From Microbacterium sp. (lineage in GTDB: Bacteria > Actinomycetota > Actinomycetes > Actinomycetales > Microbacteriaceae): DNA of 64,000 nt. Of the stretch, positions 52,077 to 61,799 are shown one piece after another. A program made the translations under genes and the position numbers. The stretch is taken from contig NZ_JAFKIP010000003.1 of the NCBI RefSeq assembly GCF_017305435.1, forward strand, positions 62,001-126,000, given 5' to 3'. The notes below the pieces were generated by a model that saw only the letters and a list, made by a program, of their open reading frames with translations, was not told the DNA's origin and ran no database searches. How positions within the stretch are numbered: the first letter of the stretch is position 1; every line of letters starts with the position of its first letter.

Positions 52077-53048
52077 TCAGGCCTCGGGTTCGCCGGAGAT
52101 GAGGCCGCGCAACCAGTCGCGCGCTTCGAGGAAGACGTCGTCGGAGTAACGCTCGGGGTAGTGCACGATCGCGCGGTCCGCGCGCGGGTACGACCCCAGG
52201 TAGATGACCTTCGGGCTGAACCGGCGCAGGCCCAGCAGCGCATCGGCCATGCGCTCGTCCTGCACGTGCCCGTCGGCGTCGATCACGAACCGGTAGCGCC
52301 CGAGCGCGTCGCCGATGGGGCGCGAGGCGAGCAGCGAGAGGTTGATGCCGCGCGTCGCGAACTGCTCGAGCAGCTCCAGCAGCGCACCCGGGTACTCCTC
52401 GGGCAGCTCGACGATGAGGGACGTCTTGTCCGCCCCCGTGGGTGCGGGTGCGGGGGCGGTGCGGCTCACGAGCACGAACCGTGTCACGGCGTTCGCATTG
52501 TCGCCGATGCGCTCGGCGAGCAGTTCGAGGTCGTAGTGGTCGAGGATGCCGGGGGGTGCGATCGCGGCATCCGCATCGCTCACGCCGTCGATGATCCCGA
52601 CCGCCGCCGCGACGTTCGAGGCCGCGGGGATGTGCGCGTGCTCGGGCAGCTCTTTCGAGAGCCACCGCAGGCACTGCGCATACGCGACGGGGTGGGCGGC
52701 GACGAGGTTCACGTCCTCGAGGCGCGTGCCCGGGCGTGCGACGAGCACGAAGTTCACCGGCACGAGGTACTCGCCCACGATCCGGAGGCCCGGCATGGTG
52801 GCGAGCGCGTCCTGCGCCGTCGAGACGCCCCCGTCGACGGAGTTCTCGATCGCGATCATCGCGGCATCCGAGCGCCCGTCGACGACGTCCGCGAGCGCTT
52901 CGCCGACGTTGCGCACGGGGCGCCAGATCTGATCGCGCGCCTCGGGCACCTGGCTGAGCGCCGCCTCGGTGAACGTGCCGGCCGGCCCGAGATAGCTGTA
53001 CGTGCGGCGCGTCCGCGTGGTGTCGGGTGCGGCGGAATCAAGGCTCAC
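52077..53048 (-). CDS. pheA: prephenate dehydratase
   Basis: This 323-residue monofunctional enzyme converts prephenate to phenylpyruvate in phenylalanine synthesis. The catalytic domain starts YSYLGPAGTFTEAAL and contains IAIENSVDGGV (conserved T/S-R-F type region later as TRFVLVS). The C-terminal ACT domain (SLIVELPEEYPGALLELLEQ) has ESRP-like SRPIGDALGRYRFVID for feedback control by phenylalanine. GTG 53048 precedes the conserved start by 18 residues; a longer frame back to 53339 crosses the neighbouring gene and is not supported. Confidence 0.92.
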   Translation of the reverse strand: MSLDSAAPDTTRTRRTYSYLGPAGTFTEAALSQVPEARDQIWRPVRNVGEALADVVDGRSDAAMIAIENSVDGGVSTAQDALATMPGLRIVGEYLVPVNFVLVARPGTRLEDVNLVAAHPVAYAQCLRWLSKELPEHAHIPAASNVAAAVGIIDGVSDADAAIAPPGILDHYDLELLAERIGDNANAVTRFVLVSRTAPAPAPTGADKTSLIVELPEEYPGALLELLEQFATRGINLSLLASRPIGDALGRYRFVIDADGHVQDERMADALLGLRRFSPKVIYLGSYPRADRAIVHYPERYSDDVFLEARDWLRGLISGEPEA

Positions 53049-53112
53049 GAGGCTCAAGCCTAGCCGCGCGACCGCCTCCCGACCTCGGCGGGCGCCACGT
53101 ATCCTGAACGAC

Positions 53113-53763
53113 ATGACGACTCCCCGCCTCCGCCGTCTCCTCCCCGTCGCCGCGGTCTCCGTCGCCGCCGTCCTCACGCTCGGCCTGAGCGCGTGCGTGC
53201 CGGAGTCCGCCTCACCGAGCCCGTCGGGGTCGAGCGCGTCGGCGCGTCCCTCCGCCTCGGCATCCGGCACGGCGTCGGCCACGCCCGCGACCTCCCCGTC
53301 GGGGGACGCCGCGGCGTGCCTCGTCGGGACGTGGAACATGGGCCAGAGCGAGCTGGAGAGCTTCTACGCCGACGTCAACGGCGCTCTGGCCGGCGCCGGA
53401 GTGACCTTCACGCCGCAGGGTTCGGCGACCCTCGCGCTGGGCGCGGACGGCGCGTTCACCTGGACGCCGGCGGTACAGCTGGATGCCGCCGTGTCGGGCA
53501 CGACGATCCTCGTAACCATCGGGGGCGACATCACCGGCACCTACTCCGCGACGGCCGACCGGATCACGACGGCGAACCAGTCGACCGATGGGCTGCAGGT
53601 CTCGGCGACGATCAACGGCGCGGAGACCGATGCGGGCACCGTGACCCAGGAGATCGCGGGCGCGCCCGTCACCGACGCGTCGTACACATGCGCGGGCGAC
53701 ACCTTGACCCTCGTGTCGCAGATCGGCGGCGCCCCCGCGACATCCGTCCTCCACCGAGGCTGA
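53113..53763 (+). CDS. secreted lipoprotein of unknown function
   Basis: This 216-residue precursor has a signal peptide and lipobox LGLSAC, then a Ser/Ala/Pro-rich linker (about residues 35-70) and a beta-rich domain beginning CLVGTWNMGQSELESFY. The 'VGTWxM' start with repeated strands is like small lipocalin- or META-like actinobacterial lipoproteins. No ligand is known. It is divergent from pheA by 64 bp and leads to pgm on the same strand. Confidence 0.75.
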   Translation: MTTPRLRRLLPVAAVSVAAVLTLGLSACVPESASPSPSGSSASARPSASASGTASATPATSPSGDAAACLVGTWNMGQSELESFYADVNGALAGAGVTFTPQGSATLALGADGAFTWTPAVQLDAAVSGTTILVTIGGDITGTYSATADRITTANQSTDGLQVSATINGAETDAGTVTQEIAGAPVTDASYTCAGDTLTLVSQIGGAPATSVLHRG

Positions 53764-53819
53764 CGCCGCGCCTGAGCACGGTCGATGCAGGCCGGCGCCG
53801 GCAGTGACAGACTGTGGAC

Positions 53820-55463
53820 ATGAGCCGCGCAGGACAGCCCGCAGAAGCCTCCGACCTCATCGACATCGATGAGCTGATCGCCGCCTACTACGATCGCAAG
53901 CCCGATGCCTCCGTGCCGGAGCAGCGAGTCGCCTTCGGCACGAGCGGCCATCGCGGGTCGTCGCTCTCGACGAGCTTCAACGAGGACCACATCCTCGCCA
54001 CGACGCAGGCGATCGTCGACTACCGCGCGACGCAGGGCATCACGGGCCCGCTCTTCCTCGGGCGCGACACGCACGGGCTCTCGCTGCCCGCCGAGCGGAC
54101 CGCGGTCGAGGTCCTCGTCGCGAACGGCGTCGACGTCCGCGTCGACTCCCGCGACTCGTGGGTGCCGACGCCCGCGCTCTCGCACGCGATCCTGACCTAC
54201 AACCGCGGGCGCGCCGCCGACGACTCGGGCCGGGCGGACGGCATCGTGGTGACGCCGTCGCACAACCCGCCGCGTGACGGCGGCTTCAAGTACAACCCGC
54301 CGCACGGCGGCCCCGCCGACACCGACGCGACGGGCTGGATCGCCGACCGCGCCAACGCCCTCATCGCCGCCGGGCTCGAGGGTGTCACGCGCACCCGCTT
54401 CGCCGACATCGACGCCGACGGCCTCGGCACGTACGACTTCCGCGAGGGGTACGTCGCCGATCTCGCGAACATCATCGACGTCGAGGCGATCCGTCGCGCC
54501 GGGGTCCGGATCGGTGCGGACCCGCTCGGCGGAGCCTCGGTCGAGTACTGGGCCCTCATCGGCGAGCGGTACGGGCTCGACCTCACCGTCGTGAATCCCG
54601 AGGTCGACCCGACGTGGCGGTTCATGACCCTCGACTGGGACGAGAAGATCCGGATGGATCCCTCGTCGCCCTCGGCCATGGCATCCCTCGTCGCGCGTCG
54701 CCACGAGTACGACATCCTCACCGGCAACGATGCGGATGCCGACCGGCACGGCATCGTGACGCCGGATGCCGGGCTCATGAACCCCAACCACTACCTCGCC
54801 GTCGCGATCGACTACCTCTACGGGCACCGACCGAGCTGGCCGGCGGACGCGGCGGTCGGCAAGACGCTCGTGTCGTCGATGATCATCGACCGGGTCGCCG
54901 CGGCGCTCGGGCGGAGGCTCCTCGAGGTGCCGGTCGGATTCAAGTGGTTCGTTCCGGGACTGCTCGACGGCTCCGTCGCCTTCGGCGGCGAGGAGTCGGC
55001 CGGAGCGTCGTTCCTGCGTTTCGACGGCACCGTGTGGACGACCGACAAGGACGGCATCCTGCTGTGCCTGCTGGCCTCCGAGATGCTCGCGGTGACCGGC
55101 AAGACGCCGTCGCAGCGCTACGCGGAGCTGGAGGCCGAGTTCGGCGCATCGGCGTACCAGCGGGTGGATGCCCCGGCGACGCCCGCACAGAAGTCCGCGC
55201 TCTCCCGGCTCTCCCCCGACGCGGTCACCGCGACCGAGCTCGCCGGCGAGCCGATCACGGCGAAGCTGTCGCACGCCCCCGGCAACGGCGCCGCGATCGG
55301 CGGCCTGAAGGTGCAGACGGAGCACGCGTGGTTCGCGGCGCGCCCGTCGGGCACGGAGGACGTGTACAAGCTCTACGCCGAGTCCCTGCGCGGGCCGGAG
55401 CATCTCGCCGAGGTGCAGGCCGAGGCCCGCGCCGTCGTCGCGGAAGCGCTCGGCGGGGTCTGA
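53820..55463 (+). CDS. pgm: phosphoglucomutase (alpha-D-glucose)
   Basis: This 547-residue enzyme interconverts glucose-1- and glucose-6-phosphate. The motifs are complete: FGTSGHRG at the N-terminus, the phosphoserine loop [13 protein letters not shown], the metal loop [10 protein letters not shown], the sugar loop [11 protein letters not shown] and the phosphate site [13 protein letters not shown] 53820 is used; a GTG two codons upstream is also possible. A hairpin follows the stop and separates it from the convergent glycosidase gene. Confidence 0.95.
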   Translation: MSRAGQPAEASDLIDIDELIAAYYDRKPDASVPEQRVAFGTSGHRGSSLSTSFNEDHILATTQAIVDYRATQGITGPLFLGRDTHGLSLPAERTAVEVLVANGVDVRVDSRDSWVPTPALSHAILTYNRGRAADDSGRADGIVVTPSHNPPRDGGFKYNPPHGGPADTDATGWIADRANALIAAGLEGVTRTRFADIDADGLGTYDFREGYVADLANIIDVEAIRRAGVRIGADPLGGASVEYWALIGERYGLDLTVVNPEVDPTWRFMTLDWDEKIRMDPSSPSAMASLVARRHEYDILTGNDADADRHGIVTPDAGLMNPNHYLAVAIDYLYGHRPSWPADAAVGKTLVSSMIIDRVAAALGRRLLEVPVGFKWFVPGLLDGSVAFGGEESAGASFLRFDGTVWTTDKDGILLCLLASEMLAVTGKTPSQRYAELEAEFGASAYQRVDAPATPAQKSALSRLSPDAVTATELAGEPITAKLSHAPGNGAAIGGLKVQTEHAWFAARPSGTEDVYKLYAESLRGPEHLAEVQAEARAVVAEALGGV

Positions 55464-55472
55464 TCAACGCAC

Positions 55473-55517
55473 ATCTCTGCTGAGACGGAACGCATCGCAT
55501 CCCGTCTCAGCAGAGAT
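55473..55517. terminator. bidirectional hairpin terminator
   Basis: ATCTCTGCTGAGACGG (55473-55488) and its exact complement (55502-55517) form a 16-bp stem with a 13-base loop. It stands 10 bp after pgm and 30 bp past the stop of the convergent glycosidase gene. Confidence 0.75.
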
Positions 55518-55546
55518 CCCGCTCCTCGAGGTCGCGGGGGCGCCTC

Positions 55547-58500
55547 TCAGTGCACCCGTGCCCGGCGCGAACGGCGGACGGCCACCGTCAGGGCAAGACC
55601 CGCGAGCAGCGCCACGAGCGCGCCGAGGGGCAGCACGGCATCCAGCTGACCGCCGGTCGCGGCGAGGTCGCCGGGAGCCCGCACCGTCACGGGAGCCCAG
55701 CCGATCAGCGCGCCGTCGGCATCCGTCACCGCGAGGCGATGCGCCCCGGGTGCCGTGTCGGCGGGGATCGTCACGGAGATCTCGCCCGCCGCGGAGACCG
55801 TGCGCGTGCCGAGGTGCACGGGCGACGAGAACAGCCAGGCATCCACCGACGCTCCGGCACGCCCCGCGCCGACGCCCACCGTGAACGCCGTGCCCGCCGT
55901 GACGGTCGACGGTGCGGTGACCGGCCCTCGCGTCTGATCGGTGAGCGCCGAGGATGCCGGTGCGCCCGGCCCGCCCGTCTCGGGCAACCCCGTTCCCGGC
56001 TCACCCGTGCCCGGCTCACCCGTGCCCGGGCCGGTCGGTGCCGCGACGCCCACGATCGGCGACGACACGACCGCGTCGCCCGTGACGAATCCCTCCGCCA
56101 CCGCGGTCACCGCGACCCGCAGTTCGCGGTCGACATCCGCCGCCGTCACCGTGTAGGTCGGCGCCGTCGCGTCCGCGAGCGGCTCGCCGTCGCGCGTCCA
56201 CTGGTAGGCGAGCGTCGCACCGACGGGGTCGACCGATAGGGCCGAGGCCGACAGCTGCGACCCCACTTCCGCCGTGCCCGTGATCGAGACCTGTCCGAGC
56301 ACGGTCGTCCGCTGCACCGCCACACGGTACGTCTTCGACGTCTCGTCCGGCGCCGTGACCGTCACGGTCGCGACACCCGCACCGTCCGCCGGCTGCACGA
56401 CCTGCACACGTGCGTCCGCGTCGACGGCGACCGCCGACACCTGCGGCCACGCCGAGCCGGGCGTGACGACGTCGTAGTCGAGGCGGTCGGCGGCGAACCC
56501 GTCGACCCCGTTCCCGCCGACGACGAGGCGGGCGAGGTCCGCGATGCCCGCGGGCGCCGCGGCGAGACCGTAGATCTCGACCTCGGAGACGATCATGTGC
56601 GTCGCCGGGCGCGCCTGCAGCACGACGCGTACCTCGTCGGCGGTGACCCCGCCGAGCGGCACATCGACGACGGGCGCACCGGTCGCCGGTGCCGGCACGT
56701 CGATCTCCTCGCCCGCGACCCACTCGCCGCCCGCGGTGCGGTGCTCGACGCGGAGCGTCTGCGCCCACGTGGTGCCGCCGTCGCGATAGAAGAAGACCTT
56801 CACGTGGCCGACCTGTTCGGTGCCCGCGAGGACGTAGGTCAGGGTGTCCTGGGCGTTCTTCGTGCCGGAGCGCCAGTTCGACCAGCCCTTGTCGCTCGTC
56901 ACGCCGTTCTTCGTCCGGTCGACGCTGTAGCTCGCGCTCTCGGTGAACGTCGCCGATGCGCGGCTGTTGGGAGCGACGTTGCGCTCCGAGGCGGCGGTCA
57001 CGATGACGTTGAGCGTCGCCGCGACCGTGCCGTCGCCGGTCGTGATCGTACCGGGGACCGAGACGACGCCGGTGTTCGCGAAGGAGGCATCCGTCACGTC
57101 GCCCCACTCCCACGTGACCGGCGCGTCATAGGCCGTTCCGCCCAGGCGCACCTCGGCGGGAACCGAGGCGGGCGCGGCGGCCTGCACGTGCGCGAGCGTC
57201 GCACCCGCATAGGTCGTGAGCGAGACGGGCCGCGTCGCGGCGTACGCGCCGACCTCGATCGTGGCGACGGCGCCCGTGAACGGCGCGCCGAAGATGTCGG
57301 TGCCGTGGCCGGTGACGCGGGCGGTGCCGGGGGCGGAGAAGTCCGCGCCGGCGAGATCCCACTCGACGGATGCCGTGCGGGTGACGCCGCCGCGATACTG
57401 CAGCGTCACGGCCGCGGGGAGGGCGGGCGCCTCGCCGACGACCGTCGCCGCCGTGACGGGGACGATGCCCTCGACACGCGTGGATGCCGGCGTCCAGCGC
57501 TGGTTCCCGCCGTTGTTGGAGGTCCACGTGCCGACGGTGGTGCCGTCCGCCGTGCCCTGTCCGTTGACGTCGAGCACGCGCTCGGCGCTGACGCTGAGCA
57601 GCGACCAGGTCTTTCCGTCGGTCGTCGTGGGGATCCACTGCAGCGAGGGGTCGTCCGCCGCGGCAGCGGCCGTGACGAGGCGCGTGCTCGTGCCGTCGAC
57701 GCCGAGATAGCGGCCGTCGGCGTTCTTCAGCGCGATCCGGTGCCGGTTCGTGCCCGCACCCGAGATCGACTCGACGGTCCACGCCTGCGGAGTCGCGGAT
57801 GCCGCATCGACGCCGCTCGTGCGGATCGCGAGGCCCGCCCCCGCCGTGAGCGCCTTGCCGCTCTGCACGCCGATGAGCTGGTACGTCTCGCCGTCTTCGA
57901 ACACCGCGGCATCCGCCGCGACACCGGAGACCCCGGTCACGATGAACGTCGTCACCGACTTCGCCGGCACGGTGAGGGTCGCCGACTTCGTGGCTGCGTC
58001 GACCGCGACGGGGGCGCCGGCGACGAGCGCGTGATCGGTGACGTCCTGCGCAGACGACTGCGTCGTGACGATCGGGGTGACGGTCGCGCCCGGCGCGATC
58101 TCGCCGAAGCGGGAGAGATCGAGCTGCACGTCGCGCTCCGCGGCATCGGAGTTGATGTGCACGAGGGTCACGCCCTCGTCGGTCAGGGCCGCCGTAGTCT
58201 GCGTGTTGTCGGTCGGGATGAGGCGGTCACCGGGCTGGATGTAGTGGGTGAAGTTCCGCACGGTGTTGAACTTCGCATTTGTGAGTACCTTGCACGACGG
58301 GTCGGCCTCGCCCGCCGCCAGCCGTCGCTCCGAGTTGCCGTCGGCGTTGCAGTCGAAGTCGATGAAGACGCTCCCCCAGTTGAGCTTCTCCACGCGCTGC
58401 ATGTTGTAGAGGTCCTCGACCGGCTGCCAGAACACCCACGCGCTCGGCTCGAGCTCGCGCAGATCGTCGACGATGCGGGCGGCCATGCCGAGCCCGTTCT

Positions 58501-59605
58501 CGATGTTCGTCTGGTTGAAGCCCGTGCCGTCCCAGTCGCCTTCGACTTCGCTCATCCAGAGCGGCTTGTCGGATGCCTTGGCGATGTCACGGGCGACGAG
58601 GCGGTCGCCCGTGCCGTACGTGTGCACGTTGAGCTGGTCGACGAGGCCCTTCGACTGCGTGGACCAGCCGTTCCAGTTCTGCACGAAGATCGACGGGTTC
58701 GTCTCGTCCATCGCCGAGATCTTGACGTCCGTCGTCGTGCCCGGCTGCGCGAGACGCTCGGCGAGCACCTGGATCATCTGGTCCTGCCGCGCAGGGCCGA
58801 TGTGGGCGCCCTCCTGACGGCTGGCGCTCGTGGGCCACTGCGACCCCGCGGGGATGCGGGTCTGCCAGTAGTTCGTGTTGGGCTCGTTGAACGGGTCGAG
58901 GGTGTCGAAGTGGATGCCGTGGGCGCGCTCGAGCTCTTCGACGACGTTCACGAGGTAGCTGGCGAAGTCGTCCATCTTGCTCGTCGGCAGCTGTTCGCTG
59001 GTCGCGTTGTTGATGCCGCCGGAGACGAAGCCGCTCTCCGTGAGGAAGTACGGCGGTGAGTTGCTGAAGGCCTCCCAGTGGGTGACCTTGTCCTTGAGCG
59101 CGTCGATCCACCAGCGCTGCGCGCCGTCGGCGTCGAAATCGTAGGATGCCGGGTCCTCGCCGTTCCACGCGGCCGCATAGCGATCGCGATCGGCGTACGT
59201 CGAGGTGATCTCGCCCTGCCCGTCGCTCGCGTCGAGATCGGGGTTCCACCACCCCGGCACGGCGCCGCCCGGGCGGAGGTACGAAGGCACGTCCGTCGCG
59301 TTCCCGCCGCCGATGTTGTAGCGCGCGATGTTGAGGTTCAGACCCTCCTCGCCGAAGACGGCGTCGAAGAGGTCCTGCCGCACGTCGGCGGGGTAGTTTC
59401 CCGTGGCGTTGGCGAACCACACGAGGCTCGTCCCCCAGCCCTCGAAGGGCTCGCCGGGGGTGGTCGGGTTCGGCGTGATCCGAGTGGTCGTCGTCGCCGC
59501 AGCAGCGACCGATACGGCGGGCGATGCCGTTGCGGCTCCCGCGACGAGGCCGCTCGCGGCGAGGGCTCCGGCGCACACGAGCGACAGGAGGCGGTGGGAC
59601 GTCAT
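55547..59605 (-). CDS. cell-wall-anchored multidomain GH30 glycoside hydrolase
   Basis: This 1352-residue exported enzyme should attack a polysaccharide outside the cell; endo-beta-1,6-galactanase-like GH30 is the nearest group I recognise. Order: signal peptide (1-30); GH30 barrel (about 45-480) with acid/base E241 in DPFNEPN and nucleophile E353 in LWMSEVEGDW; beta domain; ricin-type CBM (about 565-700, DVNGQGTADGTTVGTW); bacterial Ig-like domains; an F5/8-type CBM (about 890-1030, SNWRSGTKNAQDTLTY); Cadherin/Ig-like repeats; a GTGEP-repeat linker with LPETGG; a further beta domain; and LAATGG, membrane helix and RRSRRARVH tail for sortase anchoring. ATG 59605 is preferred to 59611 because AAAGGA touches the first ATG. 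Two LacI operators lie upstream. Confidence 0.87.
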   Translation of the reverse strand: MTSHRLLSLVCAGALAASGLVAGAATASPAVSVAAAATTTTRITPNPTTPGEPFEGWGTSLVWFANATGNYPADVRQDLFDAVFGEEGLNLNIARYNIGGGNATDVPSYLRPGGAVPGWWNPDLDASDGQGEITSTYADRDRYAAAWNGEDPASYDFDADGAQRWWIDALKDKVTHWEAFSNSPPYFLTESGFVSGGINNATSEQLPTSKMDDFASYLVNVVEELERAHGIHFDTLDPFNEPNTNYWQTRIPAGSQWPTSASRQEGAHIGPARQDQMIQVLAERLAQPGTTTDVKISAMDETNPSIFVQNWNGWSTQSKGLVDQLNVHTYGTGDRLVARDIAKASDKPLWMSEVEGDWDGTGFNQTNIENGLGMAARIVDDLRELEPSAWVFWQPVEDLYNMQRVEKLNWGSVFIDFDCNADGNSERRLAAGEADPSCKVLTNAKFNTVRNFTHYIQPGDRLIPTDNTQTTAALTDEGVTLVHINSDAAERDVQLDLSRFGEIAPGATVTPIVTTQSSAQDVTDHALVAGAPVAVDAATKSATLTVPAKSVTTFIVTGVSGVAADAAVFEDGETYQLIGVQSGKALTAGAGLAIRTSGVDAASATPQAWTVESISGAGTNRHRIALKNADGRYLGVDGTSTRLVTAAAAADDPSLQWIPTTTDGKTWSLLSVSAERVLDVNGQGTADGTTVGTWTSNNGGNQRWTPASTRVEGIVPVTAATVVGEAPALPAAVTLQYRGGVTRTASVEWDLAGADFSAPGTARVTGHGTDIFGAPFTGAVATIEVGAYAATRPVSLTTYAGATLAHVQAAAPASVPAEVRLGGTAYDAPVTWEWGDVTDASFANTGVVSVPGTITTGDGTVAATLNVIVTAASERNVAPNSRASATFTESASYSVDRTKNGVTSDKGWSNWRSGTKNAQDTLTYVLAGTEQVGHVKVFFYRDGGTTWAQTLRVEHRTAGGEWVAGEEIDVPAPATGAPVVDVPLGGVTADEVRVVLQARPATHMIVSEVEIYGLAAAPAGIADLARLVVGGNGVDGFAADRLDYDVVTPGSAWPQVSAVAVDADARVQVVQPADGAGVATVTVTAPDETSKTYRVAVQRTTVLGQVSITGTAEVGSQLSASALSVDPVGATLAYQWTRDGEPLADATAPTYTVTAADVDRELRVAVTAVAEGFVTGDAVVSSPIVGVAAPTGPGTGEPGTGEPGTGLPETGGPGAPASSALTDQTRGPVTAPSTVTAGTAFTVGVGAGRAGASVDAWLFSSPVHLGTRTVSAAGEISVTIPADTAPGAHRLAVTDADGALIGWAPVTVRAPGDLAATGGQLDAVLPLGALVALLAGLALTVAVRRSRRARVH

Positions 59606-59619
59606 CGTCATTCCTTTCG

Positions 59620-59647
59620 TGTTGACGTCAACATGTTGACGTCAACA
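59620..59647. promoter_or_regulatory. two abutting LacI-type operators at the GH30 promoter
   Basis: TGTTGACGTCAACA occurs twice without a gap (59620-59633 and 59634-59647), each a perfect 14-bp palindrome with central CG. They end 15 bp before the GH30 start, so bound repressor would block transcription directly. Related sites flank the LacI gene at 60780 and 60814. Confidence 0.85.
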
Positions 59648-59721
59648 CGCACCCTATCGGACGACGCGTCGCCGGCACAACGTCCGAGGACGATCGAGTC
59701 GTCCGCGCTCGCGCGGACGAC

Positions 59722-60762
59722 TCAGCCGCGCGCGGCCGTGCTCTCGCGGAGGACGAGCTCAGTCGGGACGAGCGTCAGCTGCTGTGCGCGTTCGCCGTCG
59801 ATCTCGGAGAGGAGCGCGCGGATCGCGGCTTCGCCGACACGCGCGAAGTGCTGGCGGACGGTCGTGAGCGGCGGCCAGTAGTTGCCCGACTCGGGCATGT
59901 CGTCGAAGCCCACGACACTGACATCCGCGGGCACGGCGCGTCCCGCCTCGTGCAGCGCCCGGATCACTCCGAGGGCCATCTGATCGTTCGCCGCGAAGAC
60001 CGCCGTGACCTCGGCATCCGCCGCCAGCCACGCACCGATCCGGTGGCCGGACTCCGCGGTCCAGTCCCCCACCGCGACCTCCGGGACCCTCGCGCCGCGC
60101 GCCTCGAGCGCGTCGCGCCAGGCGACGATGCGGCGCTCGGCCGCGTACGACTCGCGCGGGCCGGACACGTGCCAGACCGTCTCGTGACCGAGATCGAGCA
60201 GATGCTCGGTCGCCAGCCGAGCCCCCTGCGCCTGGTCGTTGTCGACGATCGGGTACGCGTAGGCGGCGTTGGAGTCGACGACGACGACCGGGAGGCCGCT
60301 CGGCAGTGCGAGCTCGGACTCGTCGATCCGGTGCGTCTCGATGAGGATCACGACCCCATCCACGGCGTGCTCCCGGAGGCGCACGAACGCACCGGACACG
60401 TCGGACTGGGTCGCCGAGGCGACGGTGATGAGGGTGAGCGAGTAGCCCTCGGCGGCGGCGACGGATGCCACGGCGTCCAGAGTCCGCGTGTTTCCATAGC
60501 TCGACAGCGAGAACATGATGACGCCGATCGAGTGGAAGCGGCCCGAGCGAAGCGCACGGGCGGCGCTGTTCGGGCGATAGCCGAGGCGGTTCATCGCCTC
60601 GAGAACGCGTGCTCGGGTGTCGGGATCGACGTTGCTGCGGTCGTTCGCCACGCGCGAGACCGTCTGGCCCGAGACGCCCGCCGCCTCCGCGACATCCGCC
60701 ATGGAGACCTCGCGTCGCCGCGTGCGGCCCTCACCCGTCGTCGTCGACGCGCCTTCGCCCAT
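59722..60762 (-). CDS. LacI-family regulator of the polysaccharide-use locus
   Basis: This 346-residue repressor has the helix-turn-helix VSMADVAEAAGVSGQTVSRV, hinge LGYRPNSAARALRSG and a sugar-binding domain with VVVDSNAAYAYPIVDNDQAQ and VVGFDDMPESGNYWPPL. GGAGG precedes ATG 60762. It lies between the GH30 gene and the divergent ABC transporter operon. Matching palindromes at both promoters indicate that it governs both and itself. The inducer is probably an oligosaccharide released by the GH30 enzyme. Confidence 0.92.
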   Translation of the reverse strand: MGEGASTTTGEGRTRRREVSMADVAEAAGVSGQTVSRVANDRSNVDPDTRARVLEAMNRLGYRPNSAARALRSGRFHSIGVIMFSLSSYGNTRTLDAVASVAAAEGYSLTLITVASATQSDVSGAFVRLREHAVDGVVILIETHRIDESELALPSGLPVVVVDSNAAYAYPIVDNDQAQGARLATEHLLDLGHETVWHVSGPRESYAAERRIVAWRDALEARGARVPEVAVGDWTAESGHRIGAWLAADAEVTAVFAANDQMALGVIRALHEAGRAVPADVSVVGFDDMPESGNYWPPLTTVRQHFARVGEAAIRALLSEIDGERAQQLTLVPTELVLRESTAARG

Positions 60763-60779
60763 GTCCGGCCCCTCCGTGA

Positions 60780-60827
60780 TGTTGACGTTGACATGCTAGC
60801 CCGAAGCGAGTTATGTTTACGTCAACA
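60780..60827. promoter_or_regulatory. LacI-type operators at the divergent regulator/transporter promoters
   Basis: TGTTGACGTTGACA (60780-60793) and TGTTTACGTCAACA (60814-60827) are imperfect copies of the perfect site at 59620. They are 34 bp apart, about three helical turns, in the space between the LacI gene and the transporter operon, allowing control of both directions. Confidence 0.8.
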
Positions 60828-60878
60828 TCCTCCGGTCGAGGCCGGCGGAACCTGCGTTCATAGAAGAGGCATCGGACG

Positions 60879-61799
60879 ATGACGACCACGGCAGCACCAC
60901 CCGAAAGGCTGCGGAGCACCCGCAGACGACGCGTCAGCGTCGAGCAGAGGGGATGGCTGTTCGTCGCCCCCTTCGCGATCGTCTTCGCGCTCGTCTTCCT
61001 CGCACCGCTCGTCTACTCGCTCTACCTCAGCTTCTTCCGCGAGCAGATCATCGGCGGCAACGCCTTCGTCGGGTTCGAGAACTACGGGGCGGCCTTCGCC
61101 GACCCCAAGCTCTGGGACGGCTTCGTCCGCGTGCTGCTGTTCCTGCTCATCCAGGTGCCGATCATGCTCGTGCTGGCCCTCGCCGCCGCACTCGCGATCG
61201 ACAGCGCGCGCCTGCACGCATCGGGCTTCTACCGCATCGTGATCTTCCTGCCCTACGCCGTCCCGGCCGTCGTCGCGGTGCTCATGTGGGGCTACATCTA
61301 CGGCGACCAGTTCGGCCTCGTCGGCAACCTCAACGACCTCCTCGGCGGCGAAGTGCTGAAGCCCTTCGTCCCGGAATGGATGATGGTCTCGATCGGCAAC
61401 ATCGTCACGTGGCAGTTCGTCGGCTACAACATGCTGATCTTCTACTCGTCGCTGAAGACCATCCCGGGCGACCTCTACGAAGCCGCCGCCCTCGACGGGG
61501 CCGGCACGTGGCGGACGATCTTCTCGATCAAGCTCCCGGCGCTGCGCGGATCCATCGTCATCGCGACGATCTTCTCGATCATCGGCAGCTTCCAGCTGTT
61601 CAACGAGCCCAACATCCTGAAGCCGCTCGCACCGAACACGATCACGACGTTCTACACGCCGAACATGTACGCCTACAACCTGTCGTTCGCCGGACAGCAG
61701 TACAACTACGCCGCCACCGTCGCCATCATCATGGGCCTGATCACCGCGATCGTGGCCTACGTGGTGCAGCTGCGCGGCTCCCGTCAGGAGATGCGATGA
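60879..61799 (+). CDS. sugar ABC transporter permease (MalF/UgpA type)
   Basis: This 306-residue protein has six helices and the CUT1 EAA loop EAAALDGAGTWRTIFSIKLP. It forms half of the channel that imports the oligosaccharide captured by the lipoprotein at 62761. The stop overlaps the next permease start as ATGA. It is the first gene after the LacI operators. No ATPase gene is in view; CUT1 systems often borrow a shared MsmK-type ATPase. Confidence 0.92.
   Translation: MTTTAAPPERLRSTRRRRVSVEQRGWLFVAPFAIVFALVFLAPLVYSLYLSFFREQIIGGNAFVGFENYGAAFADPKLWDGFVRVLLFLLIQVPIMLVLALAAALAIDSARLHASGFYRIVIFLPYAVPAVVAVLMWGYIYGDQFGLVGNLNDLLGGEVLKPFVPEWMMVSIGNIVTWQFVGYNMLIFYSSLKTIPGDLYEAAALDGAGTWRTIFSIKLPALRGSIVIATIFSIIGSFQLFNEPNILKPLAPNTITTFYTPNMYAYNLSFAGQQYNYAATVAIIMGLITAIVAYVVQLRGSRQEMR

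Noticed and set aside
53541-55403. A 620-codon leftward frame opposite pgm.
   Set aside because: It is antisense to a complete phosphoglucomutase and has no domain.
56597-59059. An 820-codon rightward frame opposite the GH30 gene.
   Set aside because: The composition is typical of GC-rich antisense frames, and no start site or family match is seen.
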